Assembly (NCBI GenBank): GCA_002501695.1
Contig: DANZ01000001.1
Span: 1 to 17,375, forward strand
Reading direction: 5' to 3'
Length of the DNA stretch: 17,375 bases
Origin: Methanolobus sp. UBA474
Lineage (GTDB): Archaea; Halobacteriota; Methanosarcinia; Methanosarcinales; Methanosarcinaceae
The notes beneath the pieces were generated by a model. That model ran no database searches. It had not been told where the DNA came from and saw only the letters and a list, made by a program, of their open reading frames with translations. Made by a program: the position numbers and the translations under genes. This document shows, piece after piece, positions 7,294-15,072 of the stretch. The first letter of the stretch is position 1. Every line of letters begins with the position of its first letter.

Positions 7294-7336
7294 GTAGTTG
7301 AGCATTTGTCCATTTCATGTCCCATGAGGTGTGATC

Positions 7337-7438
7337 TTGAAAAATATGAAAGATAGCAAGCATGACAGAGCAATGAAGAAGCATGAAATAGAGTTTGAGA
7401 AAGAGATGCGAAGGCAGGAAAAAAGGAACAGGCCCTGA
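7337..7438 (+). CDS. Possible 33-residue highly charged helical protein
   Basis: A TTG at 7337 has GAGGTG (7326-7331) five bases ahead, a good archaeal ribosome site. The frame continues KNMKDSKHDRAMKKHEIEF and ends EKRNRP before TGA at 7436. An ATG lies at 7346 and a GTG at 7331 in the same frame. About half of the residues are charged (Lys/Arg and Glu/Asp) and the pattern predicts one amphipathic helix, as in small nucleic-acid- or ribosome-associated peptides. I recognise no family. Support comes from the ribosome site and the strongly non-random composition. Confidence 0.42.
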   Translation: MKNMKDSKHDRAMKKHEIEFEKEMRRQEKRNRP

Positions 7439-7507
7439 TAGCCCTCATGCTTACCCGTTTTCAGTAATGGATAATAATGTGACAGGATATTCCTGCCACC
7501 TGACATC

Positions 7508-8938
7508 TTATCTTTTTTGCAGTTTTATACGCTGTCCCAGAATGCATTTTCCGCCTCTGTGCCCGCCAAGAGGGTTGAACGAAGTACCCATGGAGTTCAT
7601 GCATCTTGCCATGACAGCTGCACCGCGTGCAAGACCGTCGTCCACGAAAACAACGTTCTCCTCGATCTTGTGATTGATCCCAAGTTCATGCAGGTACTGC
7701 AGGATAAGTCTGGGCTTAGCCCCGGTGATACCTGCCCTGCCGGTGATGCCTATGGCAGTGTCCTCAAACACGAGGCCCTCATCCTGTGCGACTTTCACCA
7801 GGCGCTGAACTACCTTTGCCATGACCTCATCTATTACTGCAAAAAGCGTTTTGAGATTATGATTCTTATATATCTCAGCCCCTATTTCGGATAGCTTGTC
7901 CATATCAGTGCCATTATTGCCAACATCGCACCCGATGAGCACCACACCAACGGTATCTGCAGCCTTTGAATTCACCGGCACGCTCCCATATCTCGTGCGG
8001 TCTTTGGGAACGCGCTCTATGAGTATGTACTTATGGATCCTCTCAGCATACTCCTTTATAGCCTTGCTTTTCAGTTTAAGGGAGAGCATATCCAGCGAGG
8101 TCTTGTCTGCAACATCAAGAGCAGTCCCTTTTTTGGAGTCGACCAGCCCCGTACCCTTGATAATGGCATCGGGTATCGCACCTGCATAGCCGCAGAAGTT
8201 GCCGATGGTCTTTGCATACGGAAGGTCAGGGCTGATAACCCTGCCGTCAAGCGTGGTGCCGAAATCAATTGACAGGCAGGGATTACGGAAATCCACATTC
8301 ACCCATTTTGCACCCTCCTTGATGCCGGCGGTCGCCAGTTCGCCTTCCATTTCGTTTGCTACTATCTCAACTCCTGTTGCCCCTGTGGGAGGCGTGACAC
8401 TGGCCACAGCCCCGTCAAAGACCACCTGCTCGAGCTTGGTATGCTTGCGGAACCTCTCGGGCACGTTGAACATACCCATAGGAGGTGTCATCCTGTTTGG
8501 CGGTACGCCCGCCATCAGACATCCATCGGCCAGAGCCTTGATGAACTCTCCAACCTCGTCCGGCGTATCAAAGCCGGCAACCACGCCGGTGGACCTCACC
8601 ACAAAGTGGATATCTGTCTTTATATCAAGATTGGCCTGCTTTACTGCTGCAAGGAGGGTATCCCTTACCAGTTCGGCAACAGACTGACGCGTAAGCTCAA
8701 CACCATTAAGGGTTCGTCCAAAGACCTCTTCCCCCTCCCGGGGCTGGCGGACATCCCTTGTCATGCTCACTATTTTGGTTACAAGGCGGGTCTTTCCGTC
8801 TTCCATATTTGTGGCGGTGAGAATGCATTTTGTGGTAGTGTTGCCTACTTCCACGGATGCTACTATGAAATACGGTTTGGATTTAAGATCGATCAGGCGT
8901 ACTGAAGGACTCTCTGCGATCCTTGGTTTGAATCCCAT
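7508..8938 (-). CDS. mmp14: Methanogenesis marker protein 14
   Basis: This 476-residue protein belongs to the methanogenesis marker 14 family (TIGR03285 type). It is found in methanogens and related to hydantoinase/acetone-carboxylase-type ASKHA ATPases. Two ATP-phosphate loops are visible: VEVGNTTTK (29-37) and LSIDFGTTLDGR (222-233). The C-terminal half has GITGRAGITGAKP, VFVDDGLARG and a conserved glycine-rich tail (NPLGGHRGGKCILGQR). Its exact task is not known; ATPases of this type often reactivate or remodel corrinoid or redox enzymes, so a role in keeping a methanogenesis enzyme active is plausible but inferred. The ATG at 8938 has GAGGA seven bases ahead, placed in the 10-base gap after the thioredoxin stop. 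The pair therefore forms a tight operon with probable translational coupling. Confidence 0.92.
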   Translation of the reverse strand: MGFKPRIAESPSVRLIDLKSKPYFIVASVEVGNTTTKCILTATNMEDGKTRLVTKIVSMTRDVRQPREGEEVFGRTLNGVELTRQSVAELVRDTLLAAVKQANLDIKTDIHFVVRSTGVVAGFDTPDEVGEFIKALADGCLMAGVPPNRMTPPMGMFNVPERFRKHTKLEQVVFDGAVASVTPPTGATGVEIVANEMEGELATAGIKEGAKWVNVDFRNPCLSIDFGTTLDGRVISPDLPYAKTIGNFCGYAGAIPDAIIKGTGLVDSKKGTALDVADKTSLDMLSLKLKSKAIKEYAERIHKYILIERVPKDRTRYGSVPVNSKAADTVGVVLIGCDVGNNGTDMDKLSEIGAEIYKNHNLKTLFAVIDEVMAKVVQRLVKVAQDEGLVFEDTAIGITGRAGITGAKPRLILQYLHELGINHKIEENVVFVDDGLARGAAVMARCMNSMGTSFNPLGGHRGGKCILGQRIKLQKR

Positions 8939-8948
8939 TTTCTATTCC

Positions 8949-9341
8949 TCACATTAAAGGCTGCAGTCTCTGCATGATTCTTTGTTTGGGAACCGCGCCT
9001 ATTATCCTGTCTACGAGCGTGCCGTTACTGAAGACAAGCAGTGCCGGTATGCCGGTTATAGCAAATCTGACAGCAGTAGATCTGTTATGATCTACATTGA
9101 GCTTTCCAAATACCACCTTTCCCTTAAGTTCGGCTGCAAGCTCATCTATCACAGGAGCGAGCATACGGCACGGACCACACCACTGGGCCCAGCAGTCCAC
9201 GACCACCAGGCTATATTTCGCGATAAACTCATCAAATGCAGCATCTGTGAGCTCGACAGGGCCAGCCGGATGCTCGCGCTTCTCAAGCCCCTTCTTCAAC
9301 TCTTCCATTTTTCTCTGCCTTATCTCATCTAGTTCGTCCAT
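8949..9341 (-). CDS. Thioredoxin with charged N-terminal extension
   Basis: This 130-residue thioredoxin reduces disulfides in cytoplasmic proteins. The active site is W53-C-G-P-C (cysteines 55 and 58), with buried D49 and the cis-proline P99 in TGIPALLVF. About 25 residues precede the fold (MDELDEIRQRKMEELKK), a charged helix absent from minimal thioredoxins. There is no signal peptide. The ATG at 9341 has a GGAAGGT ribosome site. Marker protein 14 starts 10 bases after its stop, so the two are co-expressed. Electrons would come from a thioredoxin reductase encoded elsewhere. Two inverted repeats in the upstream region may be operator sites. Confidence 0.93.
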   Translation of the reverse strand: MDELDEIRQRKMEELKKGLEKREHPAGPVELTDAAFDEFIAKYSLVVVDCWAQWCGPCRMLAPVIDELAAELKGKVVFGKLNVDHNRSTAVRFAITGIPALLVFSNGTLVDRIIGAVPKQRIMQRLQPLM

Positions 9342-9361
9342 TCGCTTACCTTCCTTTAAAA

Positions 9362-9372
9362 ACCGGTCCGGT
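9362..9372. repeat. Perfect 5-1-5 inverted repeat ACCGGTCCGGT upstream of thioredoxin
   Basis: The GC-rich arms stand out in an AT-rich leader and lie about 20 bases before the thioredoxin start, just upstream of its ribosome site. It could be an operator half-site pair or a small structure in the leader. No known regulator site is recognised. Confidence 0.3.
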
Positions 9373-9404
9373 CAATAGCACCATAAAAGACTGCTGTTTT
9401 TTCT

Positions 9405-9420
9405 GTATGTAGTTACATAC
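9405..9420. promoter_or_regulatory. Inverted repeat (7-2-7) in the thioredoxin-mmp14 promoter
   Basis: GTATGTA and TACATAC face each other across two bases. On the minus strand a candidate TATA element (TTTAAG, 9429-9434) lies just upstream, which would put the transcription start near 9405. The palindrome would then fill the space between TATA box and start, the usual place for a repressor operator in archaea. A second possible TATA element (CTTTTATGG, around 9382-9390) would place the repeat upstream instead. Confidence 0.4.
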
Positions 9421-9568
9421 TTTGATAACTTAAAGTTTTGCATGGTTGTGCGATAATTATACATAACCCTACTGATATGAGATATAATTATAATATTAAG
9501 TTTACATCATTAATCTTTGCGGCTGACAGGAATGAAGGACAAAAAGGATAAAGCACTCCTTTAACAGA

Positions 9569-9587
9569 CAGGACCATTTGCGTCCTG
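9569..9587 (+). promoter_or_regulatory. Small hairpin upstream of the Mrr-PH gene
   Basis: CAGGAC and GTCCTG can pair across a seven-base loop, ending 28 bases before the ATG at 9616. If transcription starts from the AT-rich stretch near 9482-9500, this would be a leader hairpin. It is a weak structure and may be chance. Confidence 0.22.
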
Positions 9588-9615
9588 AGTGTGATATATC
9601 TTAAAATGTGGATGA

Positions 9616-10638
9616 ATGAGCATGGAAAAATGGTCACTTGGGCAGTTGCAACAGATAGAGCCTTATGATTTTGAAAAGCTTCTGGCACAGCTTTTCAGTA
9701 AGATGGGATATGCAGTTGAAGAGACGCAGTATTCTCACGACAGAGGCATCGACCTTATAATAAGGATAGTACACTTCGGACTCTCGCACTCATGGATAGT
9801 GCAGGCTAAAAGATACCTGGAGCCCGTGGGAGTGAAAGTTGTCAGGGAGTACAGCAGCCTGAGATACCGTGACAGGGTCGATGGGGTTATTATAGTTGCT
9901 ACATCCAGCTTTACGAGGGAAGGACAGGATGAGGCTGCAGAACATAATGTCAAACTCATAGACGGTAACCTCCTTGCTGAGATGCTGAACCACTACATGC
10001 CTGGAGAGAACAGGGGAATGCATGAAGCAAAAGCCATAGAGAGTGCTGATGCACAGGGGCAGGACGCCTCAACGATCATGAGAAGAGGAGAGAAATTGCT
10101 TGCTGAGGAGCCGGTGAGCATGGGAAGGGAAAAGATGATCATGGTGATCACGAACAAGAACATCCTCTTCAAAAAAGGATCAGGCCTGCTCTTAAGAAAA
10201 GAGAATATAGAGCAGCGGATAGAGATGAAGGACCTGGCAGGAGTACATGCTGACCAGCAGGGCCTTTTCCTTATCGCAGGGCATAAACGCCTGGTACTGT
10301 ACCCTATATCTGCCAGGAGAAGAGACAGGATACTGGAACTCCTTGAAAGCCTCAGGCCTGAGTATGTGTGCGGGGAACATCTCCTGAGATCTTCACGGAA
10401 GAATTCAATAATGACGATCCTTACTAACAAAAGGCTGGCGCGGATAAGCATTGAAGACGGTGAGATGGAAGATATCCCGTTGTCAAAGATAATAGGGGTC
10501 GAGGCTGAACGGGGGCTCTTTAAAAAAGACAGTATCGTAGTCTCTGAATCTTCTAACGGGATGATGAAACACTCTTTTGAAGTGGATGATGCCCATGAAT
10601 GGAAAAAGGCCATTGAACAGAAGGTGAGAATCACCTGA
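9616..10638 (+). CDS. Mrr-type restriction endonuclease-like domain fused to two PH-like domains
   Basis: This 340-residue protein starts with a PD-(D/E)xK nuclease domain of the Mrr_cat kind (about 8-130). E20 lies in the first helix, D46 in DRGIDLI, and Q63-A-K65 in WIVQAKRY, followed by VDGVIIVATSSFT and the LIDGNLLAEML segment typical of the family. Two repeats follow (about 155-245 and 248-338). Each contains a bacterial PH/GRAM-type core, with VITNKNILFKK (178-187) in the first and ILTNKRLARIS (268-278) in the second, and each ends in a helix. No membrane helices are visible. Mrr enzymes cut modified DNA; the PH-like pair could bind protein, nucleic acid or membrane, which is unknown. 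No methylase accompanies it, so a solitary defence or repair nuclease is plausible. The start may be ATG 9616 or ATG 9622; neither has a strong ribosome site. Confidence 0.85.
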   Translation: MSMEKWSLGQLQQIEPYDFEKLLAQLFSKMGYAVEETQYSHDRGIDLIIRIVHFGLSHSWIVQAKRYLEPVGVKVVREYSSLRYRDRVDGVIIVATSSFTREGQDEAAEHNVKLIDGNLLAEMLNHYMPGENRGMHEAKAIESADAQGQDASTIMRRGEKLLAEEPVSMGREKMIMVITNKNILFKKGSGLLLRKENIEQRIEMKDLAGVHADQQGLFLIAGHKRLVLYPISARRRDRILELLESLRPEYVCGEHLLRSSRKNSIMTILTNKRLARISIEDGEMEDIPLSKIIGVEAERGLFKKDSIVVSESSNGMMKHSFEVDDAHEWKKAIEQKVRIT

Positions 10639-10738
10639 TCATTCATCTGTTAACTCTGTTAACTGTTGAGAAACCCTTAATAATAGTATATTAGATAATT
10701 GTAATATAGTACAATCAAGAGCCAATGGGAGTTATAAC

Positions 10739-10948
10739 ATGGTGCAAGAGATCATAAGTATAGAGGGAATGATGTGCGGGCATTGCCAGATGACAGTGGA
10801 AAAGGCAATCAGGGCTGTAAAGGGAGTGCAGGAAGTAAAGGTCAGTCTTGACAACAAGCAGGCGGAAGTATCCTACGACCCTGGTATCGCGGATCCGGCT
10901 GCTATAAGGTCCGCTGTTACCAGGGCCGGTTATAAGGTAATGGATTAA
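10739..10948 (+). CDS. copZ: CopZ-like copper chaperone (single HMA domain)
   Basis: This 69-residue protein is a single heavy-metal-associated domain. The Cu(I)-binding M-x-C-x-x-C loop is MMCGHC (11-16), followed by helix TVEKAIRAVKGV, strands, and the closing GYKVMD. The role is cytoplasmic copper carrying and delivery to the ATPase encoded immediately downstream. The ATG at 10739 has GGGAG seven bases ahead. The stop lies only eight bases before the likely GTG start of the ATPase, so the genes form one operon. No copper-responsive repressor gene is visible next to it. Confidence 0.93.
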   Translation: MVQEIISIEGMMCGHCQMTVEKAIRAVKGVQEVKVSLDNKQAEVSYDPGIADPAAIRSAVTRAGYKVMD

Positions 10949-10956
10949 GCGGGCCA

Positions 10957-13761
10957 GTGGCTGCAAATGATCATCTTCTGCCAGATATGAACACTAAGAT
11001 AAAAATTCACGGAATGACCTGCATGCACTGCCACAAGCGTGTGACAGATGCCATTCTGGCCATTGGGGGCGTTTCCTCTGTCGATGTCAGCCTTGAGGAT
11101 GAGAGCGCCATAGTTGAGTTCGACCCCGGAAAGACCAGCCTTGAAGAGATAAGGCAGGCTGTTACGGATGCGGGATATGAGGCCGGTGCAGAGGAATGCG
11201 AACCGGAGGAGCCTGCCAGAGAGGAGCAGGCTGCATGCCGGATAGTTCCTGACGAAGCGGCAGATGAGCAAAAAAGAGCTGAGCCTGGAGCTGTAGAAGA
11301 GGCTGTGTTCAGGATATCCGGTATGAAGTGCTCGTCCTGTGCCCAGAACATAGAGGGCGTTCTCGGCAAGCATGACGGAGTTATCTCAGCTGTAGTGAAT
11401 CTTCCTCTTGAGAGAGCCACTGTAAGGTACGAACCTGCGAAGGTCAGCCCGGAGGAGCTTGCCGGGGATGTAGAGTCTCTCGGATACCATGTGGTGAAGG
11501 ACCGGGTAACCCTCGATGTGGGCGGGATGACATGCGCTTCGTGTGCCCAGAATGTCGAAAAGGTGTTAAAGAGGCTTGAGGGTGTAAGTTCGGTCAATGT
11601 TAATGTTTCCATGGGAAAGGCCAGGATCGAGTACAATTCCTCCGTGGTCTCAGTGGACGATATGAGAAAGGCCATCGAAGCCATCGGTTATTCAGCTTCG
11701 ATGCCTGTTGACAGACAGCTTGCCGAGGACAGGGAAAGGAAGGAGCGGGATGAAGAGATACGCCGTCAGAGGAACAATCTCATCATCTCGGCGGTCATGG
11801 TGATCCCTGTAATGCTTGGAAGCATGAAGCCTGCATTCCCTGATCTTCTTGGCTTCGTGCCGGATATCCTGGCCAACAGGAACGTGCTGTTCCTGCTGAC
11901 AACCATTGTTATGGTCTTCCCGGGAAGGCAGTTCTTCGAAGGCACTTACCGCGGACTGAAACATGGCGTGACAGACATGAACCTGCTCATCGCAACCGGG
12001 ACCGGGGCAGCCTATGTCATAAGCGTTGCCTCGAGCTACCTGGACCTGGGGCCAGGATACCATCATCTTTATTACGACACTGCCGTCATGCTTATCGCTT
12101 TCATTACACTCGGAAGATACATGGAGGCCCGTGCAAGAGGCAGGACATCCGAATCCATTAAGAAGCTCATAGGACTGCAGGCAAAGACCGCGAGGATCAT
12201 AGTAGAAGGGCAGGAAAAGGAAGTGCCTGTTGAGAGCGTTGAGGTTGATGATATTGTCTTTGTCAGGCCCGGAGAGAAGATACCTGTTGACGGCGTGGTG
12301 GTTGACGGGGCTTCTGCTGTTGACGAATCCATGATAACCGGGGAAAGCATACCTGTTGACAAGACCAAAGGGGATGTGGTCATAGGCTCTACCCTGAACA
12401 GGAGCGGGGCAATTAGACTCAGGGCTACGAACGTGGGCGCCGATACAGCACTTGCACGGATAATAGAACTGGTAGAGAACGCACAGAACTCCAAGGCACC
12501 CATACAGAGGATAGCAGATGTTGTAGCCGGACATTTCATACTGATCGTGCACATACTGGCACTCGCAGCATTCTTTTTCTGGTACTTCATCGGATTCGAG
12601 AGATATGACGTTACCCTTAACTCAGGCATAGCGAGCCCCTTTCTCTTTGCACTGCTCATCTCTATCACGGTGCTTGTGATATCCTGCCCATGCGCTGTGG
12701 GTCTTGCAACCCCTGCTGCTATCATGGTGGGTACGGGCAAAGGCGCCGAGAACGGCATACTCATCAAAGGCGGAGAGGCCCTTGAGAGGACACTGAAAAT
12801 AGATACCATTGTGTTTGACAAGACCGGGACGCTGACAAAAGGAGAGCCCGAGCTTACAGATATAGTCACTGTTGCAGACCTGAGCTCCGATGAGCTGCTT
12901 GTAATGGCAGCTAGTGCCGAGATGGGTTCAGAGCATCCTCTTGGGGAAGCTATCGTCAGAGGTGCAGAGCAGCGCAAGCTTAAATTAAAGGATGTAGAGG
13001 ATTTCAGATCCATTGCAGGTAAAGGCGTGGAGGCGACCATTGAGGGCAGCAGCATACTGCTTGGAACCCGTAAACTGATGGTGGATAACGGTATTGACAT
13101 CGCATCCGTGGAAAAGAAAATGGAAAACCTTGAGGCTCAGGGCAGGACAGCCATGATAGCCGCAAGGGACGGCAGGCTGATGGGACTTGTGGCAGTCGCC
13201 GATACACTAAAGGAGAACTCAAAGGAGGCCGTTGAGAAGATACGCGGCATGGGCATTGAGGTAGTGATGATCACCGGTGATAACCGCAGGACAGCCGACG
13301 CCATTGCAGGCAGTATCGGTATCACAAGGGTGCTTGCCGAGGTGCTTCCCGAGGACAAGGCTTCAGAGATCCGTAAACTGCAGGAGGAAGGCCGCGTCGT
13401 CGCAATGGTAGGTGACGGCATTAACGATGCTCCCGCCCTGACCCAGGCAGATATCGGCATCGCCATGGGTGCAGGTACCGATGTTGCCATGGAGTCCGCA
13501 CAGATAGTGCTTATCAGGAATGACCTGAGGGACGTGATAGCTTCCATCAGGCTTAGCAGGCTTACCATGAACAAGATTAAGCAGAACCTTTTCTGGGCCT
13601 TCGGCTACAACACTATAGGCATTCCGCTGGCGGCCGGCCTGCTTTACCCTGTAGTGAACAGCATCCTCATTACGCCGGAGCTCGCAGCCGCATTCATGGC
13701 ACTGAGCTCGGTATCGGTAACGACCAACTCCATGCTGATGAAAAGGAAGAGCATAAAATGA
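10957..13761 (+). CDS. copA: Cu+-exporting P1B-type ATPase with three HMA domains
   Basis: This 934-residue membrane ATPase exports Cu(I). Three N-terminal HMA domains carry MTCMHC (20-25), MKCSSC (123-128) and MTCASC (191-196). The first two are separated by an acidic, alanine-rich linker (about 85-113). The transport core has the TGES actuator motif (461-464), the CPC metal site in helix 6 (577-579), phosphorylated D621 in DKTGT, HP at 660-661, GDGIND (819-824), the helix-7 pair Y884-N885, and helix-8 M914-x-x-S917-S918. The last three sites mark the Cu+ (P1B-1) subgroup. Three HMA domains is more than the one or two usual in prokaryotes. The start is ambiguous: GTG 10957 is close to the copZ stop, while ATG 10987 begins directly at the first HMA domain; neither has a good ribosome site. 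A small membrane protein follows 27 bases later. Confidence 0.95.
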   Translation: MAANDHLLPDMNTKIKIHGMTCMHCHKRVTDAILAIGGVSSVDVSLEDESAIVEFDPGKTSLEEIRQAVTDAGYEAGAEECEPEEPAREEQAACRIVPDEAADEQKRAEPGAVEEAVFRISGMKCSSCAQNIEGVLGKHDGVISAVVNLPLERATVRYEPAKVSPEELAGDVESLGYHVVKDRVTLDVGGMTCASCAQNVEKVLKRLEGVSSVNVNVSMGKARIEYNSSVVSVDDMRKAIEAIGYSASMPVDRQLAEDRERKERDEEIRRQRNNLIISAVMVIPVMLGSMKPAFPDLLGFVPDILANRNVLFLLTTIVMVFPGRQFFEGTYRGLKHGVTDMNLLIATGTGAAYVISVASSYLDLGPGYHHLYYDTAVMLIAFITLGRYMEARARGRTSESIKKLIGLQAKTARIIVEGQEKEVPVESVEVDDIVFVRPGEKIPVDGVVVDGASAVDESMITGESIPVDKTKGDVVIGSTLNRSGAIRLRATNVGADTALARIIELVENAQNSKAPIQRIADVVAGHFILIVHILALAAFFFWYFIGFERYDVTLNSGIASPFLFALLISITVLVISCPCAVGLATPAAIMVGTGKGAENGILIKGGEALERTLKIDTIVFDKTGTLTKGEPELTDIVTVADLSSDELLVMAASAEMGSEHPLGEAIVRGAEQRKLKLKDVEDFRSIAGKGVEATIEGSSILLGTRKLMVDNGIDIASVEKKMENLEAQGRTAMIAARDGRLMGLVAVADTLKENSKEAVEKIRGMGIEVVMITGDNRRTADAIAGSIGITRVLAEVLPEDKASEIRKLQEEGRVVAMVGDGINDAPALTQADIGIAMGAGTDVAMESAQIVLIRNDLRDVIASIRLSRLTMNKIKQNLFWAFGYNTIGIPLAAGLLYPVVNSILITPELAAAFMALSSVSVTTNSMLMKRKSIK

Positions 13762-13788
13762 GGCGCCGTCTGAGCCGGGAGATGTAAG

Positions 13789-14028
13789 ATGAAAGAGCAG
13801 AATATAAGCAGAAAAGGCAGGTACACATTGATAGCAAGCCTGGCAACATCCCTTTTGCTGGCAATCCTCTTTGCAGCCCTCTCTGTGGCTGTGAACAGCT
13901 CAAGAGCCACGCCCCTGTACACCCAGGTGGATATAACCGCAGGCATGATCTTCGTTTTCGTGCTCAGCATGATAGTATCGGCCTCGATATGGCCTGCGGT
14001 GATAGAGAAAAGTATCAGAGGCAGGTAG
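13789..14028 (+). CDS. 79-residue two-helix membrane protein in the copper operon
   Basis: I recognise no family. A basic N-terminus (KEQNISRKGR) precedes a first membrane helix (about 12-35, YTLIASLATSLLLAILF). A short polar outer loop (about 36-49, containing NSSRATPLYTQ) follows, then a second helix (about 50-71, AGMIFVFVLSMIVSASIWP) and a basic tail (IEKSIRGR). Both ends therefore predict as cytoplasmic. The ATG at 13789 has GGGAG seven bases ahead, and the gap to the ATPase stop is only 27 bases. Co-transcription with copZ and copA suggests a helper or stabilising subunit of the copper pump, which is an inference from position. It has no Cys or His metal motif; the internal methionines are few. 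Confidence 0.8.
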   Translation: MKEQNISRKGRYTLIASLATSLLLAILFAALSVAVNSSRATPLYTQVDITAGMIFVFVLSMIVSASIWPAVIEKSIRGR

Positions 14029-14059
14029 AACGGCTGCGCCGGCCTGCACCTGTTGGACC

Positions 14060-15043
14060 TTAATTTCCAAGGTCAGAATGCGGATTTATATCGCATCCCG
14101 TACAAGGCAGGCACATGGTCTTGAAAGTATCCGCCCGCAGGCCATGTTCATCCAGCTTTTTCCTGAGGAAACGGTTGAGCATTAACAGCCGTTCTGCAGA
14201 AGGCCGCTCAATGAACACCTCGCCTTCTCTTAGGGGATGCCTGGCGGCGGCCCTGAGTATGGGGACAACGCCAATGGAAACCAGTTCTTCTATGCCTTTC
14301 ATGACGGAATCGTCTGATTCCCCGAGTCCTATGATGAAGTTGGAACAGACCTTGTTCCTTCCGAATATTTCCACGCCCTCCTCAAGAGCCTTAAGGATGA
14401 ACTCAAGGTCCTGTTCCGGACAGACCTTCCTGTAGATGCCCCTGTCCATGGTCTCCACATTATATTTCAGTTCATCGGCACCTGCATTTTTAAGCCTGCG
14501 GGTGGAGTCCTCTGTGGGATATACGGAAACGCCGATAGGGAGGTCATATATTTCCCGAAGCCTGCGGATGAGTTCCTCAGCCCTGTCAACCTCATGTTCT
14601 GCTGATATTTCGACACCGGAAGTTATGGATATTGCCTGCATCCTGCCGGTGCTGTGGGCTTCTTCCATCATCTTCAGCATCTCATCCATCGTCTTGACCT
14701 TTCCCCTGAGTTTGGGAACCGGACAGAACCTGCAGTCGAAGATGCATTTCTCACACATGGTTATGAAAGCCTGGTCAGGGCAATGGATAAGCTCGGGTTC
14801 GATACCGCCTCTTACGAGCTCGGTGCCGTCCTTTCTGATAACGAGTTCCCCATCTTCCATTCCCGCCTGCAGGGGAGAGTCCTTTCTGACGGCAAGGCGG
14901 ACGCGGTGTCCTCCTGAATTGAAGAAGAATGCTACATTCCCGGCTCCTGGACCGGCTGTGGGAATCGTTAACCTGCGGATAAGAGAGGGGTCCATGTTCA
15001 CGGAACCTATTGAGATGAGCTGTGCTTTGATTTCTGGCTTCAT
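14060..15043 (-). CDS. Radical SAM protein, biotin synthase-related, with extra cysteine clusters
   Basis: This 327-residue enzyme has the radical SAM motif C100-x3-C104-x2-C107 (in MCEKCIFDCRFC), which binds a [4Fe-4S] cluster that cleaves S-adenosylmethionine. Two further cysteines (C88, C97) precede it, and the C-terminus has C311-x2-C314-x2-C317 (MCLPCTGCD), suggesting a second cluster or a substrate-binding site. Barrel elements ISITSGVE, IGVSVYPTE, ELKYNVETMD and NFIIGLGES are typical of the biotin synthase/lipoyl synthase-like branch. It resembles the archaeal biotin synthase-related group (COG2516 type); that assignment is from memory and the substrate is unknown. The first 85 residues form a separate N-terminal region. 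The ATG at 15043 has GGAG five bases ahead and a TATA box at 15073-15082. It converges on the copper operon, with a 31-base gap. Confidence 0.85.
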   Translation of the reverse strand: MKPEIKAQLISIGSVNMDPSLIRRLTIPTAGPGAGNVAFFFNSGGHRVRLAVRKDSPLQAGMEDGELVIRKDGTELVRGGIEPELIHCPDQAFITMCEKCIFDCRFCPVPKLRGKVKTMDEMLKMMEEAHSTGRMQAISITSGVEISAEHEVDRAEELIRRLREIYDLPIGVSVYPTEDSTRRLKNAGADELKYNVETMDRGIYRKVCPEQDLEFILKALEEGVEIFGRNKVCSNFIIGLGESDDSVMKGIEELVSIGVVPILRAAARHPLREGEVFIERPSAERLLMLNRFLRKKLDEHGLRADTFKTMCLPCTGCDINPHSDLGN

Positions 15044-15072
15044 GAATTCTCCGATACCAAAAGATAGAACTC

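Larger units (their letters stand above)
7131..7507. other. 377-base gene-poor stretch with two possible mini-genes
   Basis: This stretch lies between the PolX stop and the end of the convergent marker-14 gene. It contains a strong TATA-like run (AAATATATATAAAG, 7141-7154), two candidate very small open frames reading rightwards (listed separately), and a six-T run at 7280-7285 that could terminate a short transcript. A 5-base inverted repeat with a 3-base loop (CAGGA/TCCTG, 7483-7495) follows the 3' end of the marker-14 gene. I see no RNA gene of known type. Confidence 0.5.

Noticed and set aside
7483..7495. CAGGA/TCCTG hairpin after mmp14 as an intrinsic terminator
   Set aside because: The stem has only five pairs and no U-run follows it on the minus strand; at most a weak element.
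12072..13100. Long minus-strand open frame (342 codons) opposite copA
   Set aside because: It is antisense to conserved ATPase motifs; the serine-rich composition is the usual mirror of coding sequence.
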